NCBI GenBank assembly: GCA_024235395.1
Contig: JACKMK010000002.1
Location: 248,001-312,000, forward strand
Direction: 5' to 3'
Source: Chromatiaceae bacterium
Lineage (GTDB): Bacteria; Pseudomonadota; Gammaproteobacteria; Chromatiales; Chromatiaceae
DNA: 64,000 nucleotides
The notes under the pieces are model-generated. The model was given only the letters and a program-made list of their open reading frames with translations, made no database searches and had not been told where the DNA came from. Positions within the stretch are counted from its first letter, which is position 1. Each line of letters starts with the position of its first letter. Shown here piece after piece: positions 8,435-19,049 of the stretch. A program made the translations under genes and the position numbers.

Positions 8435-9310
8435 ATGTCTACCATCGAATCCACTGCGACCGATCTCGATCTGAGTGGTACCAAGGCCCGTTCGGATGCC
8501 GGCTCGCGGCCGCTCGACAGCGATTTCAAGACGGTCGGTGAGGTACGTGTCGCCAATCCGCGCATGACCTCGACCGGCGTCAACGTCTTCTACGGAGACA
8601 AACACGCGATCAAGGATGTCAGCCTGGACATCGCCCAGAACCAGGTGATCGCGATGATCGGGCCCTCAGGGTGCGGCAAGTCGACCTTTCTGCGCTGCCT
8701 CAACCGCATGAATGACACGATCGACATCTGTCGGGTGACCGGCGAGATCAAGCTCGACGACCAGGACATCTACGACAAGAAGCTGGATGTCGTGCCGTTG
8801 CGCGCACAGGTCGGCATGGTGTTCCAGAAGCCGAACCCTTTCCCCAAGTCGATCTACGACAACATCGCCTATGGGCCACGCATTCACGGCCTGGCCGCGA
8901 CGCGCGCGGAACTGGACGAGGTCGTCGAGCGCAGCCTGACCAAGGCAGGCCTGTGGGACGAGGTCAAGGATCGGCTGGACCAGCCGGGCACCGGCCTGTC
9001 GGGCGGCCAGCAGCAGCGCCTGTGCATAGCGCGCACGATCGCCGTCGAACCCGAGGTGATCCTGATGGATGAACCCTGCTCGGCGCTCGACCCGATTGCC
9101 ACGGCCAAGGTCGAGGAACTGATCGATGAGCTGCGCGAGAACTACACCATCGCGATCGTCACCCACTCGATGCAACAGGCGGCGCGCGTGTCGCAGCGCA
9201 CTGCCTATTTCCACCTGGGCAACCTGGTCGAGGTCGGGGAGACCACCCAGATCTTTACCAATCCAAGGCACAAACTGACCGAGGACTACATCACCGGCCG
9301 TTTCGGTTGA
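8435..9310 (+). CDS. pstB: Phosphate ABC transporter ATP-binding protein PstB
   Basis: Cytoplasmic ATPase that powers PstSCA phosphate uptake. ATG 8435 follows a GAGG ribosome-binding site; in-frame upstream codons reach back into pstA and are rejected. The product is 291 aa, somewhat longer than the usual 250-260 aa because of a polar N-terminal tail of about 45 residues. Walker A is GPSGCGKST, the ABC signature LSGGQQQR, Walker B VILMDEPCSALD, and the H-loop lies in IAIVTHSMQQ. It is 26 nt after pstA and 7 nt before phoU. Confidence 0.95.
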   Translation: MSTIESTATDLDLSGTKARSDAGSRPLDSDFKTVGEVRVANPRMTSTGVNVFYGDKHAIKDVSLDIAQNQVIAMIGPSGCGKSTFLRCLNRMNDTIDICRVTGEIKLDDQDIYDKKLDVVPLRAQVGMVFQKPNPFPKSIYDNIAYGPRIHGLAATRAELDEVVERSLTKAGLWDEVKDRLDQPGTGLSGGQQQRLCIARTIAVEPEVILMDEPCSALDPIATAKVEELIDELRENYTIAIVTHSMQQAARVSQRTAYFHLGNLVEVGETTQIFTNPRHKLTEDYITGRFG

Positions 9311-9317
9311 CAGGACC

Positions 9318-10049
9318 ATGACCGGGATCGCGGAAGACGCCGGCAGACATACCGATCGGCACATTCTTTCACGATTCGACGGAGACCTCGGGCACTTCCG
9401 CGGTCTCGTGCTGGAGATGGGTGAGCGCGTGCGCAACCAGGTGTTGCTGGCCTGCGATGCACTCGCCGCATGCGATATCGGCAAGGCACGCAAGGTGATC
9501 CACGATCATCGGGTCATCCGCGATCTCGACATCGATGCGCTGGAGGCGAACGCACGCCTGTTCGCGATCCACCAGCCCGTGGCACGCGATCTGCGATTCG
9601 TGTTGACCCTGTCGCGGGCGGTTTACGATCTCGAACGGATCGGTGGCGAGGCAGTCCGGATCGCCGATATCGTCGAGGCCCTGTACGAACACCAGCCGTC
9701 GTTGCGGGATTGTGTGATCTTCGAGGATGTGCGTCGGATCGGCGCGCCCGCGGTCAGCCTGCTGGAACGCAGTATCCGCGCGATCGCCGGTGAGGATGTC
9801 CAGTTGGCGGTCGAGGTTGCCCTGCAGGGCAAGGACATGAACGACCTTTTCGAGGGTTCGATCCGGCGCCTGGCAACCTATCTGATGGAAGATCCGCGCA
9901 ATATCCGCTGGGTGATCGACGCGACACTCGGTATCCGATCGATGGAGCGCGTCGGCGATCACGCCTGCAGCATCGCACGCAACCTGATCTACTCGGTCAC
10001 CGGCAGGGATGTACGCCACGTCAACGCGGCGAGCCTGAGTCCGGACTGA
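9318..10049 (+). CDS. phoU: Phosphate signalling protein PhoU
   Basis: Cytoplasmic helical-bundle regulator that links PstSCAB transport to PhoR/PhoB signalling and damps phosphate uptake when Pi is plentiful. The product is 243 aa with the two repeated PhoU three-helix units. In each, the E(or K)xxxD-type metal motif region is recognisable, the first around VIHDHRVIRDLDIDALE and the second around EGSIRRLATYLMEDPRN. It starts 7 nt after pstB with AGGA upstream and closes the operon. phoB/phoR are not in the window. Confidence 0.93.
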   Translation: MTGIAEDAGRHTDRHILSRFDGDLGHFRGLVLEMGERVRNQVLLACDALAACDIGKARKVIHDHRVIRDLDIDALEANARLFAIHQPVARDLRFVLTLSRAVYDLERIGGEAVRIADIVEALYEHQPSLRDCVIFEDVRRIGAPAVSLLERSIRAIAGEDVQLAVEVALQGKDMNDLFEGSIRRLATYLMEDPRNIRWVIDATLGIRSMERVGDHACSIARNLIYSVTGRDVRHVNAASLSPD

Positions 10050-10070
10050 ACCTCTGCATGCACTAGGGGT

Positions 10071-10388
10071 TCAGGTCTCCAACAGCGTCCGGAAATAGGC
10101 CCCCCAAACGATCAGCAGCCCGATCGCGGTCGCCAGGTCCAGCCACATGCGGACGCGCCTGACGCGTTGCTCCGTGACCGGCTGCTCGATCATGAATACC
10201 CGGTTCATCAGCGCGTCGAGCAGCAGCACGAAGAAGAACAACACCACCAGAGCCGGCACGATGTAAGCGGTCATCACGCCGATGCCGCGCGGCTCCATGT
10301 CGGCAAATACCACCAGTGGCAGGCTGAGCAGGCTCAGGCCGATCAGGGTGAGACGGAGTCCGCCGATTTCGCTCAGGTTGAATGCCAT
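10071..10388 (-). CDS. Small three-helix membrane protein, unknown function
   Basis: 105-aa protein with three clear hydrophobic segments: about residues 11-30 (LTLIGLSLLSLPLVVFA), 39-62 (TAYIVPALVVLFFFVLLLDA) and 84-103. It has a short cytoplasmic-type basic loop (RVRRVRMW) before the last segment. I do not recognise a named family. It is convergent with phoU, whose stop is 21 nt away, and divergent from xthA. The ATG at 10388 has no strong ribosome-binding site. The consistent membrane pattern supports a real gene. Confidence 0.6.
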   Translation of the reverse strand: MAFNLSEIGGLRLTLIGLSLLSLPLVVFADMEPRGIGVMTAYIVPALVVLFFFVLLLDALMNRVFMIEQPVTEQRVRRVRMWLDLATAIGLLIVWGAYFRTLLET

Positions 10389-10585
10389 TTGATGTCCATC
10401 GGAATGTTTGGATCAGTGGCGATCCAGCTGGTAGGCTGCTGTGCCACCGGAGATTCGAGGCATTCTACTATGCGCGGCGCGCAGAAGGTTCGGCTGGCAG
10501 TGACGGCCAATCGGCAGGTGAAACCCCGTGACACCGGGTTGCCCGATCGTCGCTCGGCATGCACCTGCAGCGGGGACCGGCGGCC

Positions 10586-11398
10586 ATGACGCGGGTGGTG
10601 TCGTTCAATATCAACGGCGTGCGCGCCCGTCTGCACCAATTGGAGATGCTCAAACAGCATCTCGATCCCGACGTGATCGGTCTGCAGGAGACGAAGGTAC
10701 AGGACGCCGAGTTTCCGCGCGAAGCCATCGAGCAGCTGGGCTATCACCCGGTGTACTACGGACAGAAGGGCCATTACGGCGTCGCCCTGTTGTCTAAGCG
10801 ACCGCCGCTGGCCGTCGAATACGGGTTTCCGGGTGAAGACGACGCCGCGCAGCGCCGCCTCATCGCCGCGACCTATCAACTGGACGGGCGCGAGTTGACC
10901 GTGCTGAACGGCTATTTCCCGCAGGGAGAAAGCCGTGCGCACCCGGTCAAGTTTCCGCACAAACAGCGTTTCTATACCGAGTTGGCGGCGTTGCTTTCGG
11001 ACCGCTATGTGCCTACCCAGGACCTGCTGGTGATCGGCGACATGAACGTCGCGCCGGCGGATCTGGACATCGGCATCGGCGCCGACAATGCCCGGCGCTG
11101 GCTGCGCGAGGGCAAATGCAGTTTTCTGCCGGAGGAACGCGAGTGGCTGGCGAGGCTGATGGACTGGGGGCTGTGCGACACCTACCGTACCCTGTTTCCA
11201 GAGACCGACGATCGCTTCAGCTGGTTCGACTACCGCAGCAAGGGTTTCGACCGCGAACCGAAGCGTGGTTTGAGGATCGATCTGCTATTGGCGACCACCG
11301 GCCTTCAGACCCGACTGCAGGGTGGCGGCATCGACTATGACATCCGGGCGATGGAGCGGCCCTCCGATCATTGTCCGGCCTGGGTCGATTTCGACTGA
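10586..11398 (+). CDS. xthA: Exodeoxyribonuclease III
   Basis: Endonuclease/exonuclease/phosphatase-fold DNA repair enzyme: AP endonuclease and 3'-5' exonuclease in base excision repair. ATG 10586 gives 270 aa beginning MTRVVSFNINGVRARL, as in the family; the in-frame upstream ATG at 10559 adds a non-conserved prefix. Visible active-site blocks are SFNINGVRA, GLQETKVQD (metal-binding Glu), YFPQGE, GDMNVAPADLDIG, FSWFDYR and the C-terminal PSDHCPAWVDF (catalytic Asp-His). It is a single gene, convergent with mtaB. Confidence 0.93.
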   Translation: MTRVVSFNINGVRARLHQLEMLKQHLDPDVIGLQETKVQDAEFPREAIEQLGYHPVYYGQKGHYGVALLSKRPPLAVEYGFPGEDDAAQRRLIAATYQLDGRELTVLNGYFPQGESRAHPVKFPHKQRFYTELAALLSDRYVPTQDLLVIGDMNVAPADLDIGIGADNARRWLREGKCSFLPEEREWLARLMDWGLCDTYRTLFPETDDRFSWFDYRSKGFDREPKRGLRIDLLLATTGLQTRLQGGGIDYDIRAMERPSDHCPAWVDFD

Positions 11399-11411
11399 GT
11401 GCGCGGCCGGG

Positions 11412-12692
<1,281 letters not shown>

Positions 12693-12767
12693 CGGGGTCC
12701 CGGGTTGATTGTCGTTCGCGGAACGAGACGGGTATTCTACCGGTAATCATAAATATCGCCTAACCTA

Positions 12768-14258
12768 TTGGATGTGATTGAAAAAATCTTGCTGTTCCTG
12801 GAGGCCTACCCGGGCCGCTTGACGGGCGTGGCGTTGCTCGTGCTGGTCGTGTTGTCGGTGTGGCTGCTGTGGATTTCGTACGACCTGCGGCGCCGGTGGC
12901 GCCACGAGCGGGGCGATCAGCGGGCGATCCTGCGCGAACTCGGCGACGATATCGGCGACGACGTCGCGAACAATCGGCAGCAGCTCCAGGAATCGCTGAG
13001 CGCGGGGCTGATGCGTCTGCAGGATCTTATCGATCAGCGCCTCGGCGGACTGCAGCGCCAGTTGCTGCAGGACTCGGCCGGGCTCAAGACCGACCTGATC
13101 GAGCGTTTCGAGGCGCAACGTCAGGCCACCGGCGAAAGCCTGGCCGGTGCCCGCCTGGCGCAGCAGCGCGAGGCCGCGGATCTGCGCGAGGCGCTCGAGG
13201 CGGCACTCAATCGACATCGCGAGGTGGCCGAACGTCATCAGCGCGAGGCACTGGCCGGTCAGCAGGAGGCGCTGACCGGGGGCATGGCGGCGATGGCCAG
13301 CCAGGTCAGCGAGGCGTTCCGCACCGCTTCCGACGAACTCGGCAAGCGCGTCGAGGGGCTGACCCGGACCACCGATACCCGGCTGCAGGAGATCAGCGGC
13401 CAGGTCGAGCGCCGGCTTGCCGAGGGGTTCGAGAAGACCACCGAGACCTTCGCCCGGGTACTCGAGCACCTCAGTCGCATCGACGAGGCACAAAAACGCA
13501 TCACCGAGCTCTCGAGCAATGTGGTCAGCCTGCAGGAGGTCCTGACCGACAAGCGCTCACGCGGGGCATTCGGCGAGGTGCAGCTCGCCGGCCTGGTGCG
13601 CAATCTGTTGCCGGAGGACAGCTACGCCTTCCAGCACACGCTGAGCAACGGCACCCGGGTGGACTGCCTGCTGAGCCTGCCGGAGCCGACCGGGCGCGTG
13701 CCGATCGACGCCAAGTTTCCGCTCGAGCGTTTCCAGGCGATGATGGACGTCGATCTGCCGGAAACCGAGCGCGCGCGGGCCGCACGCCAGTTCCGCCAGG
13801 ACATCCGCCGGCACATCCGTGATATCGCCGACAAGTACCTGGTCCCGGGCGAGACCGCCGATGGGGCGGTGATGTTCCTGCCGGCCGAGGCGGTGTTCGC
13901 CGAGATCCATGCGCATTTTCCCGACCTGGTCGAGGAGGCGCAGCGGGCGCGTGTCTGGCTGGTGTCGCCGACCACGCTGATGGCGGTGCTGACCACCGCG
14001 CGCGCGGTGCTCAAGGACGAGGCGACGCGCCGCCAGGTGCACATCATCCAGGACCACCTGCGCAAGCTGGCCGATGACTTTGGCCGCTTCCGTCAGCGCA
14101 TGGACCGGCTTGCGGTGCACATCCGCCAGGCACACGATGACGTGGAACAGGTGAACACCTCGGCGCAGAAGATCAGCGCGCGTTTCGTCGACATCGACCT
14201 GGTGGAGCTACCGCCTGAGGAAGAGGCCGAGGCGGCGGTTGCGATGCCGCGTGACTAG
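12768..14258 (+). CDS. rmuC: RmuC-family DNA recombination protein
   Basis: Membrane-anchored protein related to E. coli RmuC, which limits inversions at short inverted repeats and carries a nuclease-like fold. The product is 496 aa (492-494 with other starts): a TM segment near residues 18-40, a long coiled coil to about residue 265, then the RmuC domain (about 265-450) with RGAFGEVQLAGLVRNLLPE and PIDAKFPLERFQAM. No ATG is available: the frame opens with TTG 12768, and GTG 12774 is an equally plausible start. It is divergent from mtaB across a short AT-rich gap (12693-12767) that probably holds both promoters. Confidence 0.87.
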   Translation: MDVIEKILLFLEAYPGRLTGVALLVLVVLSVWLLWISYDLRRRWRHERGDQRAILRELGDDIGDDVANNRQQLQESLSAGLMRLQDLIDQRLGGLQRQLLQDSAGLKTDLIERFEAQRQATGESLAGARLAQQREAADLREALEAALNRHREVAERHQREALAGQQEALTGGMAAMASQVSEAFRTASDELGKRVEGLTRTTDTRLQEISGQVERRLAEGFEKTTETFARVLEHLSRIDEAQKRITELSSNVVSLQEVLTDKRSRGAFGEVQLAGLVRNLLPEDSYAFQHTLSNGTRVDCLLSLPEPTGRVPIDAKFPLERFQAMMDVDLPETERARAARQFRQDIRRHIRDIADKYLVPGETADGAVMFLPAEAVFAEIHAHFPDLVEEAQRARVWLVSPTTLMAVLTTARAVLKDEATRRQVHIIQDHLRKLADDFGRFRQRMDRLAVHIRQAHDDVEQVNTSAQKISARFVDIDLVELPPEEEAEAAVAMPRD

Positions 14259-14293
14259 GACGCCGGCCTGCGCAAGGTCCTGCCGGGATGCGA

Positions 14294-14749
14294 TCATTTG
14301 CAGTCTTCGGCGATGATTTTTTCCATCTCGGCGCGCTGCTTGGCGCGCTGCTCTTCATCCATGCGCTGCACGCTGCCGTCGGGCGACTGGTAGAGCCGCC
14401 GCGGCGGTCCGCTGAGGACCTCGAGGTTTTTCCGCGCCTGGTCGCAACGCTGGCTGGTCCGGTCGGCCTTGGTGCGGGCCTCGTCGGCCTTCTGTTGCGC
14501 CAGTTCCTGGTCTTCGCGGTTGTCCTCGAATCGCTGCAGTTGTTCCTGCAGCCGTTTCTGCGCCACTTCCGGGGATTCCGCCGGCGGTGGCGGCGGCTTT
14601 ACGACCTCGCTCTCGCGGCCCTCTCCCGGCGCGAACTGCGAGTACACGGCCTGGCCGTTCTCGTCGTAGTACAGGTGGTAGCCCTTCGCGGCGGCGGCGG
14701 GCAGTGCGGCGCTGAGGCCGAGGATCAACAGGGGCAGATACGACGGCAT
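14294..14749 (-). CDS. Exported DUF4124-domain protein
   Basis: Envelope protein of unknown function, common in gammaproteobacteria. Start chosen at ATG 14749 (MPSYLPLLILGLSAALPAAAAKG), which has AGGGA eight nt upstream and opens directly on a signal peptide; an in-frame ATG at 14767 is possible. The product is 151 aa. After the signal peptide the DUF4124 motif YHLYYDENGQAVYSQFAP is followed by a proline stretch (VVKPPPPPAE). A charged coiled coil rich in Gln, Glu and Arg runs to the end and carries two cysteines (in SQRCDQ and EDCK). It is convergent with rmuC. Confidence 0.75.
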   Translation of the reverse strand: MPSYLPLLILGLSAALPAAAAKGYHLYYDENGQAVYSQFAPGEGRESEVVKPPPPPAESPEVAQKRLQEQLQRFEDNREDQELAQQKADEARTKADRTSQRCDQARKNLEVLSGPPRRLYQSPDGSVQRMDEEQRAKQRAEMEKIIAEDCK

Positions 14750-14900
14750 TGGATATCCCTGGCGCATGGAATTACAGGCGGCGCGCTATTGACCTGATTG
14801 GGCAATATTAGTAGTTTGGCCGGTTCCTATAAGCCTAGCTTCCGGCGGCGATTTTTGCGACCGCCCGAAGAGGTTATTCCAGGTTTTGGAGGTCATCAAG

Positions 14901-16634
14901 GTGGAACTCAGTGGTGCCGAGATCGTCGTTCAGGCTTTGAAGGACGAGGGCGTCGAGTATGTCTGGGGCTATCCGGGCGGCGCCGTGCTGCATATCTACG
15001 ACGCGCTTTTCAATCAGGACTCGGTACGCCATATCCTGGTGCGCCACGAGCAGGGTGCCACGCATGCCGCGGACGGCTACGCGCGCGCGACCGGCAAGGT
15101 GGGCGTGGTGCTGGTGACTTCGGGACCGGGTGCGACCAACGCGGTGACCGGCATCGCCACCGCCTACATGGATTCGATTCCGATGGTCATCCTGACCGGT
15201 CAGGTACCGACCCCGGTGATCGGCTCCGATGCCTTCCAGGAGGTCGATACGGTCGGCATCACCCGTCCGTGCGTGAAACACAATTTCCTGGTCAAACGGG
15301 CCGAGGATCTGGCCGAGACGATCAAGAAGGCGTTCTTCATCGCCGCCTCCGGCCGGCCGGGGCCGGTCGTCGTCGACATTCCGAAGGACGTCACCGATCC
15401 GAACGTGCGCATTCCGTACAGGTATCCGGACAAGGTCGAGATGCGCTCGTACAATCCGGTCGAGAAGGGGCACCTCGGGCAGATCCGCAAGGCTGTCGAG
15501 ATGATGCTCGATGCCGAGCGTCCGGTGATCTATACCGGCGGCGGCGTGGTGCTCGGCGAGGCCTCGGAACAACTGACCGAGCTGGTACGGACAACCGGTT
15601 TCCCGGTGACCCAGACGCTGATGGGGCTGGGCTCCTATCCGGCGACCGACCACCAGTTCATCGGCATGCTCGGCATGCACGGGACCTACGAAGCCAACAT
15701 GGCGATGCACGAGACCGACGTGCTGGTCGCGATCGGCGCCCGTTTCGACGACCGCGTGACCGGCAAGATCGCGCATTTCTGTCCCAACGCGCGGATCATC
15801 CATATCGATGTGGACCCCGCCTCGATCTCGAAGACGGTGCGGGTCGACGTGCCGATCGTCGGCCAGGTACGCAGCGTGTTGCAGGACATGCTGCGGGTGA
15901 TGAAGGAGCATGCCCGCCAGCCGGATGCCGACAAGCTGAAGGCGTGGTGGGATCGCATCAACGGCTGGCGCAAGCTCGACTGCCTGCGATACGAGCAGGG
16001 TCCTGACGCGATCAAGCCGCAGTATGCCGTCGAGACCATGTACAAAGTCACGAAGGGTACCGATTTCTATCTGACCTCGGACGTCGGCCAGCACCAGATG
16101 TTCGCGGCGCAGTTCTACCCGTTCGACCTCCCGCGCCGCTGGATCAACTCGGGCGGTCTCGGCACCATGGGATTCGGCCTGCCGGCCGCGATGGGTGTGC
16201 AGCAGGCGTTTCCGGATGCAACGGTCGCCTGCGTCACCGGCGAGGCCAGTATCCAGATGTGTATCCAGGAACTCGCCACCTGTAAACAGTACAACCTGCC
16301 ACTGAAGATCGTGCTGCTGAACAACGGTTACATGGGCATGGTCCGCCAGTGGCAGGAGTTCTTCTACGACGGGCGTTATTCGCACTCCTACGTCGATGCG
16401 CTGCCGAACTTCAAGCTGCTCGCCGAGAGCTTCGGCCATGTCGGTATGCGGATCGAGAACCCCGCCGATCTCGAGGGTGCCTACCGTGAGGCGTTCGCGA
16501 TGAAGGATCGACTGGTGTTCATGGACATCATCGTCGACCCGTCGGAGAACGTGTACCCGATGATCGAGGCCGGCAAGGGTCACCACGAGATGCACCTCTC
16601 GCCGCATCTCTCGTCGGACAGGGAGCTTGCGTGA
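14901..16634 (+). CDS. ilvI: Acetolactate synthase, large (catalytic) subunit
   Basis: TPP-, FAD- and Mg-dependent enzyme that condenses pyruvate with pyruvate or 2-ketobutyrate, the first committed step of Val/Leu/Ile synthesis. GTG 14901 is the likely start, eight nt after GGAGG (14888-14892), giving 577 aa; TTG 14886 is upstream but lies on the ribosome-binding site. Domains are the TPP-PYR domain with VWGYPGGAVLHIYDAL and catalytic Glu in RHEQGATHAADGYARA, a central FAD-associated domain, and the TPP-PP domain. The Mg/TPP motif reads GEASIQM (447-453) rather than the textbook GDG. It overlaps ilvH by one base (TGATG). The symbol ilvB would be equally valid. Confidence 0.92.
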   Translation: MELSGAEIVVQALKDEGVEYVWGYPGGAVLHIYDALFNQDSVRHILVRHEQGATHAADGYARATGKVGVVLVTSGPGATNAVTGIATAYMDSIPMVILTGQVPTPVIGSDAFQEVDTVGITRPCVKHNFLVKRAEDLAETIKKAFFIAASGRPGPVVVDIPKDVTDPNVRIPYRYPDKVEMRSYNPVEKGHLGQIRKAVEMMLDAERPVIYTGGGVVLGEASEQLTELVRTTGFPVTQTLMGLGSYPATDHQFIGMLGMHGTYEANMAMHETDVLVAIGARFDDRVTGKIAHFCPNARIIHIDVDPASISKTVRVDVPIVGQVRSVLQDMLRVMKEHARQPDADKLKAWWDRINGWRKLDCLRYEQGPDAIKPQYAVETMYKVTKGTDFYLTSDVGQHQMFAAQFYPFDLPRRWINSGGLGTMGFGLPAAMGVQQAFPDATVACVTGEASIQMCIQELATCKQYNLPLKIVLLNNGYMGMVRQWQEFFYDGRYSHSYVDALPNFKLLAESFGHVGMRIENPADLEGAYREAFAMKDRLVFMDIIVDPSENVYPMIEAGKGHHEMHLSPHLSSDRELA

Positions 16635-17125
16635 TGCGGCATATCATTTCGATCATGATGGAAAACGAAGCGGGCGCCCTGTCGCGCGTCGCCGGGTTGT
16701 TCAGTGCACGCGGTTACAACATCGAATCGCTGACAGTTGCGCCGACCGAGGATGCCACGCTGTCGCGCATGACGCTGGTGACGACCGGTGACGAGGCGAT
16801 CATCGAGCAGATCACCAAGCAGCTGAACAAGCTGGTCGACGTGGTGAAACTCGTCGATCTGTCCGAGGGTGCCCACATCGAGCGCGAGCTGATGATGATC
16901 AAGGTGCGCGCCGATCAGGGCATGCGTGACGAGCTCAAGCGCCTGGCCGACATCTTCCGCGGCAACATCATCGACGTGACGGACGTGTCCTACACGATCG
17001 AGATGACCGGTGACGGTTCCAAACTGGACGCATTCATCCGTGTGCTCGATCCCGAATTGATCATCGAGACCGTACGTTCCGGTCCGTTGGGCATTGCGCG
17101 CGGCGGCAAGCGGCTCGCGATCTGA
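16634..17125 (+). CDS. ilvH: Acetolactate synthase, small (regulatory) subunit
   Basis: ACT-domain regulatory subunit that raises activity of the large subunit and mediates valine feedback. ATG 16634 overlaps the ilvI stop as TGATG; a GTG three nt earlier is possible. The product is 163 aa: the N-terminal ACT domain opens MRHIISIMMENEAGALSRV and contains SARGYNIESLTVAP; the C-terminal regulatory domain has RELMMIKV and ends near GPLGIARG. Length and layout match the IlvH/IlvN family. Confidence 0.94.
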   Translation: MRHIISIMMENEAGALSRVAGLFSARGYNIESLTVAPTEDATLSRMTLVTTGDEAIIEQITKQLNKLVDVVKLVDLSEGAHIERELMMIKVRADQGMRDELKRLADIFRGNIIDVTDVSYTIEMTGDGSKLDAFIRVLDPELIIETVRSGPLGIARGGKRLAI

Positions 17126-17163
17126 TCTCTCAACCAACTACAGAACACCAAGGAAATCCCGCC

Positions 17164-18180
17164 ATGGCGATCAATATCTATTACGACAAAGACTGCGACC
17201 TCTCCATCATCCAGGGTATGAAGGTCGCGGTCATCGGCTACGGTTCGCAGGGTCACGCCCACGCCAACAACCTGAAGGACTCCGGCGTCGACGTGCGCGT
17301 CGCGCTGCGCCCGGGTTCGGCATCGGCGAAAAAGGCCGAGGCCTCCGGTCTGACCGTGAAAAGCGTGCCGGACGCGGTCGCCGAGTCGGATCTCGTGATG
17401 ATCCTGACACCGGACGAGTTCCAGTCGCAGCTGTATCGCGGCGAGATCGAGCCGAATCTGAAGCAGGGTGCGGTGCTCGCGTTCGCACACGGCTTCGCAA
17501 TCCACTACAACCAGATCGTGCCACGCGCCGATCTCGACGTGGTGATGATCGCGCCGAAGGCGCCCGGACACACCGTGCGCAACGAATTCACGCGTGGCGG
17601 CGGTATCCCGGATCTGGTCGCGATCGCGCAGGATGCGTCGGGTCGCGCCAGGGACATCGCACTGTCCTATGCCTCGGCGATCGGTGGCGGTCGCACCGGG
17701 ATCATCGAGACCAGTTTCAAGGACGAGACCGAGACTGATCTGTTCGGCGAGCAGGCAGTGTTGTGCGGTGGCGCGGTCGAATTGGTCAAGGCGGGTTTCG
17801 AGACCCTGGTCGACGCGGGCTACGCCCCCGAGATGGCCTATTTCGAGTGCCTCCACGAGCTGAAGCTGATCGTCGACCTGATGTACGAGGGCGGCATCGC
17901 GAACATGAACTACTCGATCTCGAACAACGCCGAGTACGGCGAGTACGTGACCGGCCCGAAGGTGATCAATGCACAGAGCCGCGCGGTGATGCGCGAGGCA
18001 CTGCACAATATCCAGACCGGCGAGTACGCCAAGCGTTTCATCCTCGAAGGAGGCGCCGGTTATCCGGAGATGACGGCGCACCGCCGCAACAATGCCGCGC
18101 ATCCGATCGAAGTGGTTGGCGAGCGCCTGCGCGGCATGATGCCGTGGATCCAGAAGATCGTCGACAAGTCCAAGAACTAG
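17164..18180 (+). CDS. ilvC: Ketol-acid reductoisomerase (NADP+)
   Basis: Class I KARI: Mg-dependent isomerisation and NADPH-dependent reduction of acetolactate/acetohydroxybutyrate. The product is 338 aa. The N-terminal Rossmann domain has VIGYGSQGHAHANNLKDSG and, in the cofactor loop, LRPGSASAKKAEASG. The conserved APKAPGHTVRNEF and the knotted C-terminal domain with FKDETETDLFGEQAVLCGG and ECLHELKLIVDLMYEGG (metal-binding Asp/Glu) follow. The ATG has an AAGGAA ribosome-binding site and lies 38 nt after ilvH. Confidence 0.96.
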   Translation: MAINIYYDKDCDLSIIQGMKVAVIGYGSQGHAHANNLKDSGVDVRVALRPGSASAKKAEASGLTVKSVPDAVAESDLVMILTPDEFQSQLYRGEIEPNLKQGAVLAFAHGFAIHYNQIVPRADLDVVMIAPKAPGHTVRNEFTRGGGIPDLVAIAQDASGRARDIALSYASAIGGGRTGIIETSFKDETETDLFGEQAVLCGGAVELVKAGFETLVDAGYAPEMAYFECLHELKLIVDLMYEGGIANMNYSISNNAEYGEYVTGPKVINAQSRAVMREALHNIQTGEYAKRFILEGGAGYPEMTAHRRNNAAHPIEVVGERLRGMMPWIQKIVDKSKN

Positions 18181-18196
18181 TCGCCGAGCAAAACAG

Positions 18197-18234
18197 CGCA
18201 GGGGCCGCCGCGACCTCGTCCAGCGGCCCCTGCG
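18197..18234 (+). other. GC-rich 11-bp hairpin after ilvC
   Basis: Perfect inverted repeat CGCAGGGGCCG / CGGCCCCTGCG with a 16-nt loop, starting 16 nt after the ilvC stop. There is no T-tract, so it is not a canonical intrinsic terminator. It may be a 3' mRNA-stabilising structure or a weak terminator before pssA. Confidence 0.55.
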
Positions 18235-18275
18235 GTTGACGCTTGGGGCCTTCAGCTTCACCTATACTCCGGCAG

Positions 18276-19049
18276 ATGGACCAGGAACCCGCAAAGGTCG
18301 CCGAACTCGAACAGGAGCGGCCGCGTCGTGCGCGCGGTATCTACCTGTTGCCCAATCTGTTCACCACCGCGGCGTTGTTTGCGGGGTTCTACGGCGTGCT
18401 CGCGGCGATGAACGACCAGTTCGAGAAGGGCGCGATAGCGATCTTCGTCGCGATGATCCTGGACGGCCTCGATGGCCGTGTCGCGCGCCTGACCAACACC
18501 CAGACCGCATTCGGTGCGGAGTACGACAGCCTCTCCGACATGGTTGCGTTCGGCCTGGCACCTTCGCTGGTGATCTACGAATGGAGCCTTTCGACACTTG
18601 GCAAGTTCGGTTGGCTCGCCGCTTTCATCTATACGGCCGGCGCCGCGCTGCGCCTGGCGCGTTTCAATTCGCAACTCGACACGGCCGACAAACGGTATTT
18701 CACCGGCCTGCCGAGCCCGTCCGCGGCAGCGATCATCGCCGCGTGGGTCTGGGTGTCGGTGGACAACGGTCTGTCCGGCGAAACCACGGCCTGGCTCGCG
18801 TTGGTGCTGACCGCCGGGGCCGGGCTGCTGATGGTCAGCAATATCCGCTATCACAGCTTCAAACAGATCGATTTCAAGGGCAAGGTGCCGTTCTTCGCGA
18901 TCGTCGTGGTCATGCTGGCATTCGCGGTCATCCTGTCTGAACCGCCGCTGGTGCTGTTCGCGAGTTTCGCGGTCTACATCGTGTCCGGGCCGGTGCTCGC
19001 CGTGCGACGCCGCTGGCGCAGGCGCCGAGGCGAGGATCCGGCGACCTGA
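18276..19049 (+). CDS. pssA: CDP-diacylglycerol--serine O-phosphatidyltransferase
   Basis: Integral-membrane CDP-alcohol phosphatidyltransferase that makes phosphatidylserine, precursor of phosphatidylethanolamine. ATG 18276 gives 257 aa; an in-frame start at 18243 adds unconserved residues. The family signature DG-x2-AR-x8-G-x3-D-x3-D is complete, from DGRVARL to YDSLSD, and is followed by several TM segments. The C-terminus is highly basic (RRRWRRRRGEDP). The ilvC-pssA-leuA arrangement is frequent in gammaproteobacteria such as Chromatiales. Confidence 0.92.
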   Translation: MDQEPAKVAELEQERPRRARGIYLLPNLFTTAALFAGFYGVLAAMNDQFEKGAIAIFVAMILDGLDGRVARLTNTQTAFGAEYDSLSDMVAFGLAPSLVIYEWSLSTLGKFGWLAAFIYTAGAALRLARFNSQLDTADKRYFTGLPSPSAAAIIAAWVWVSVDNGLSGETTAWLALVLTAGAGLLMVSNIRYHSFKQIDFKGKVPFFAIVVVMLAFAVILSEPPLVLFASFAVYIVSGPVLAVRRRWRRRRGEDPAT

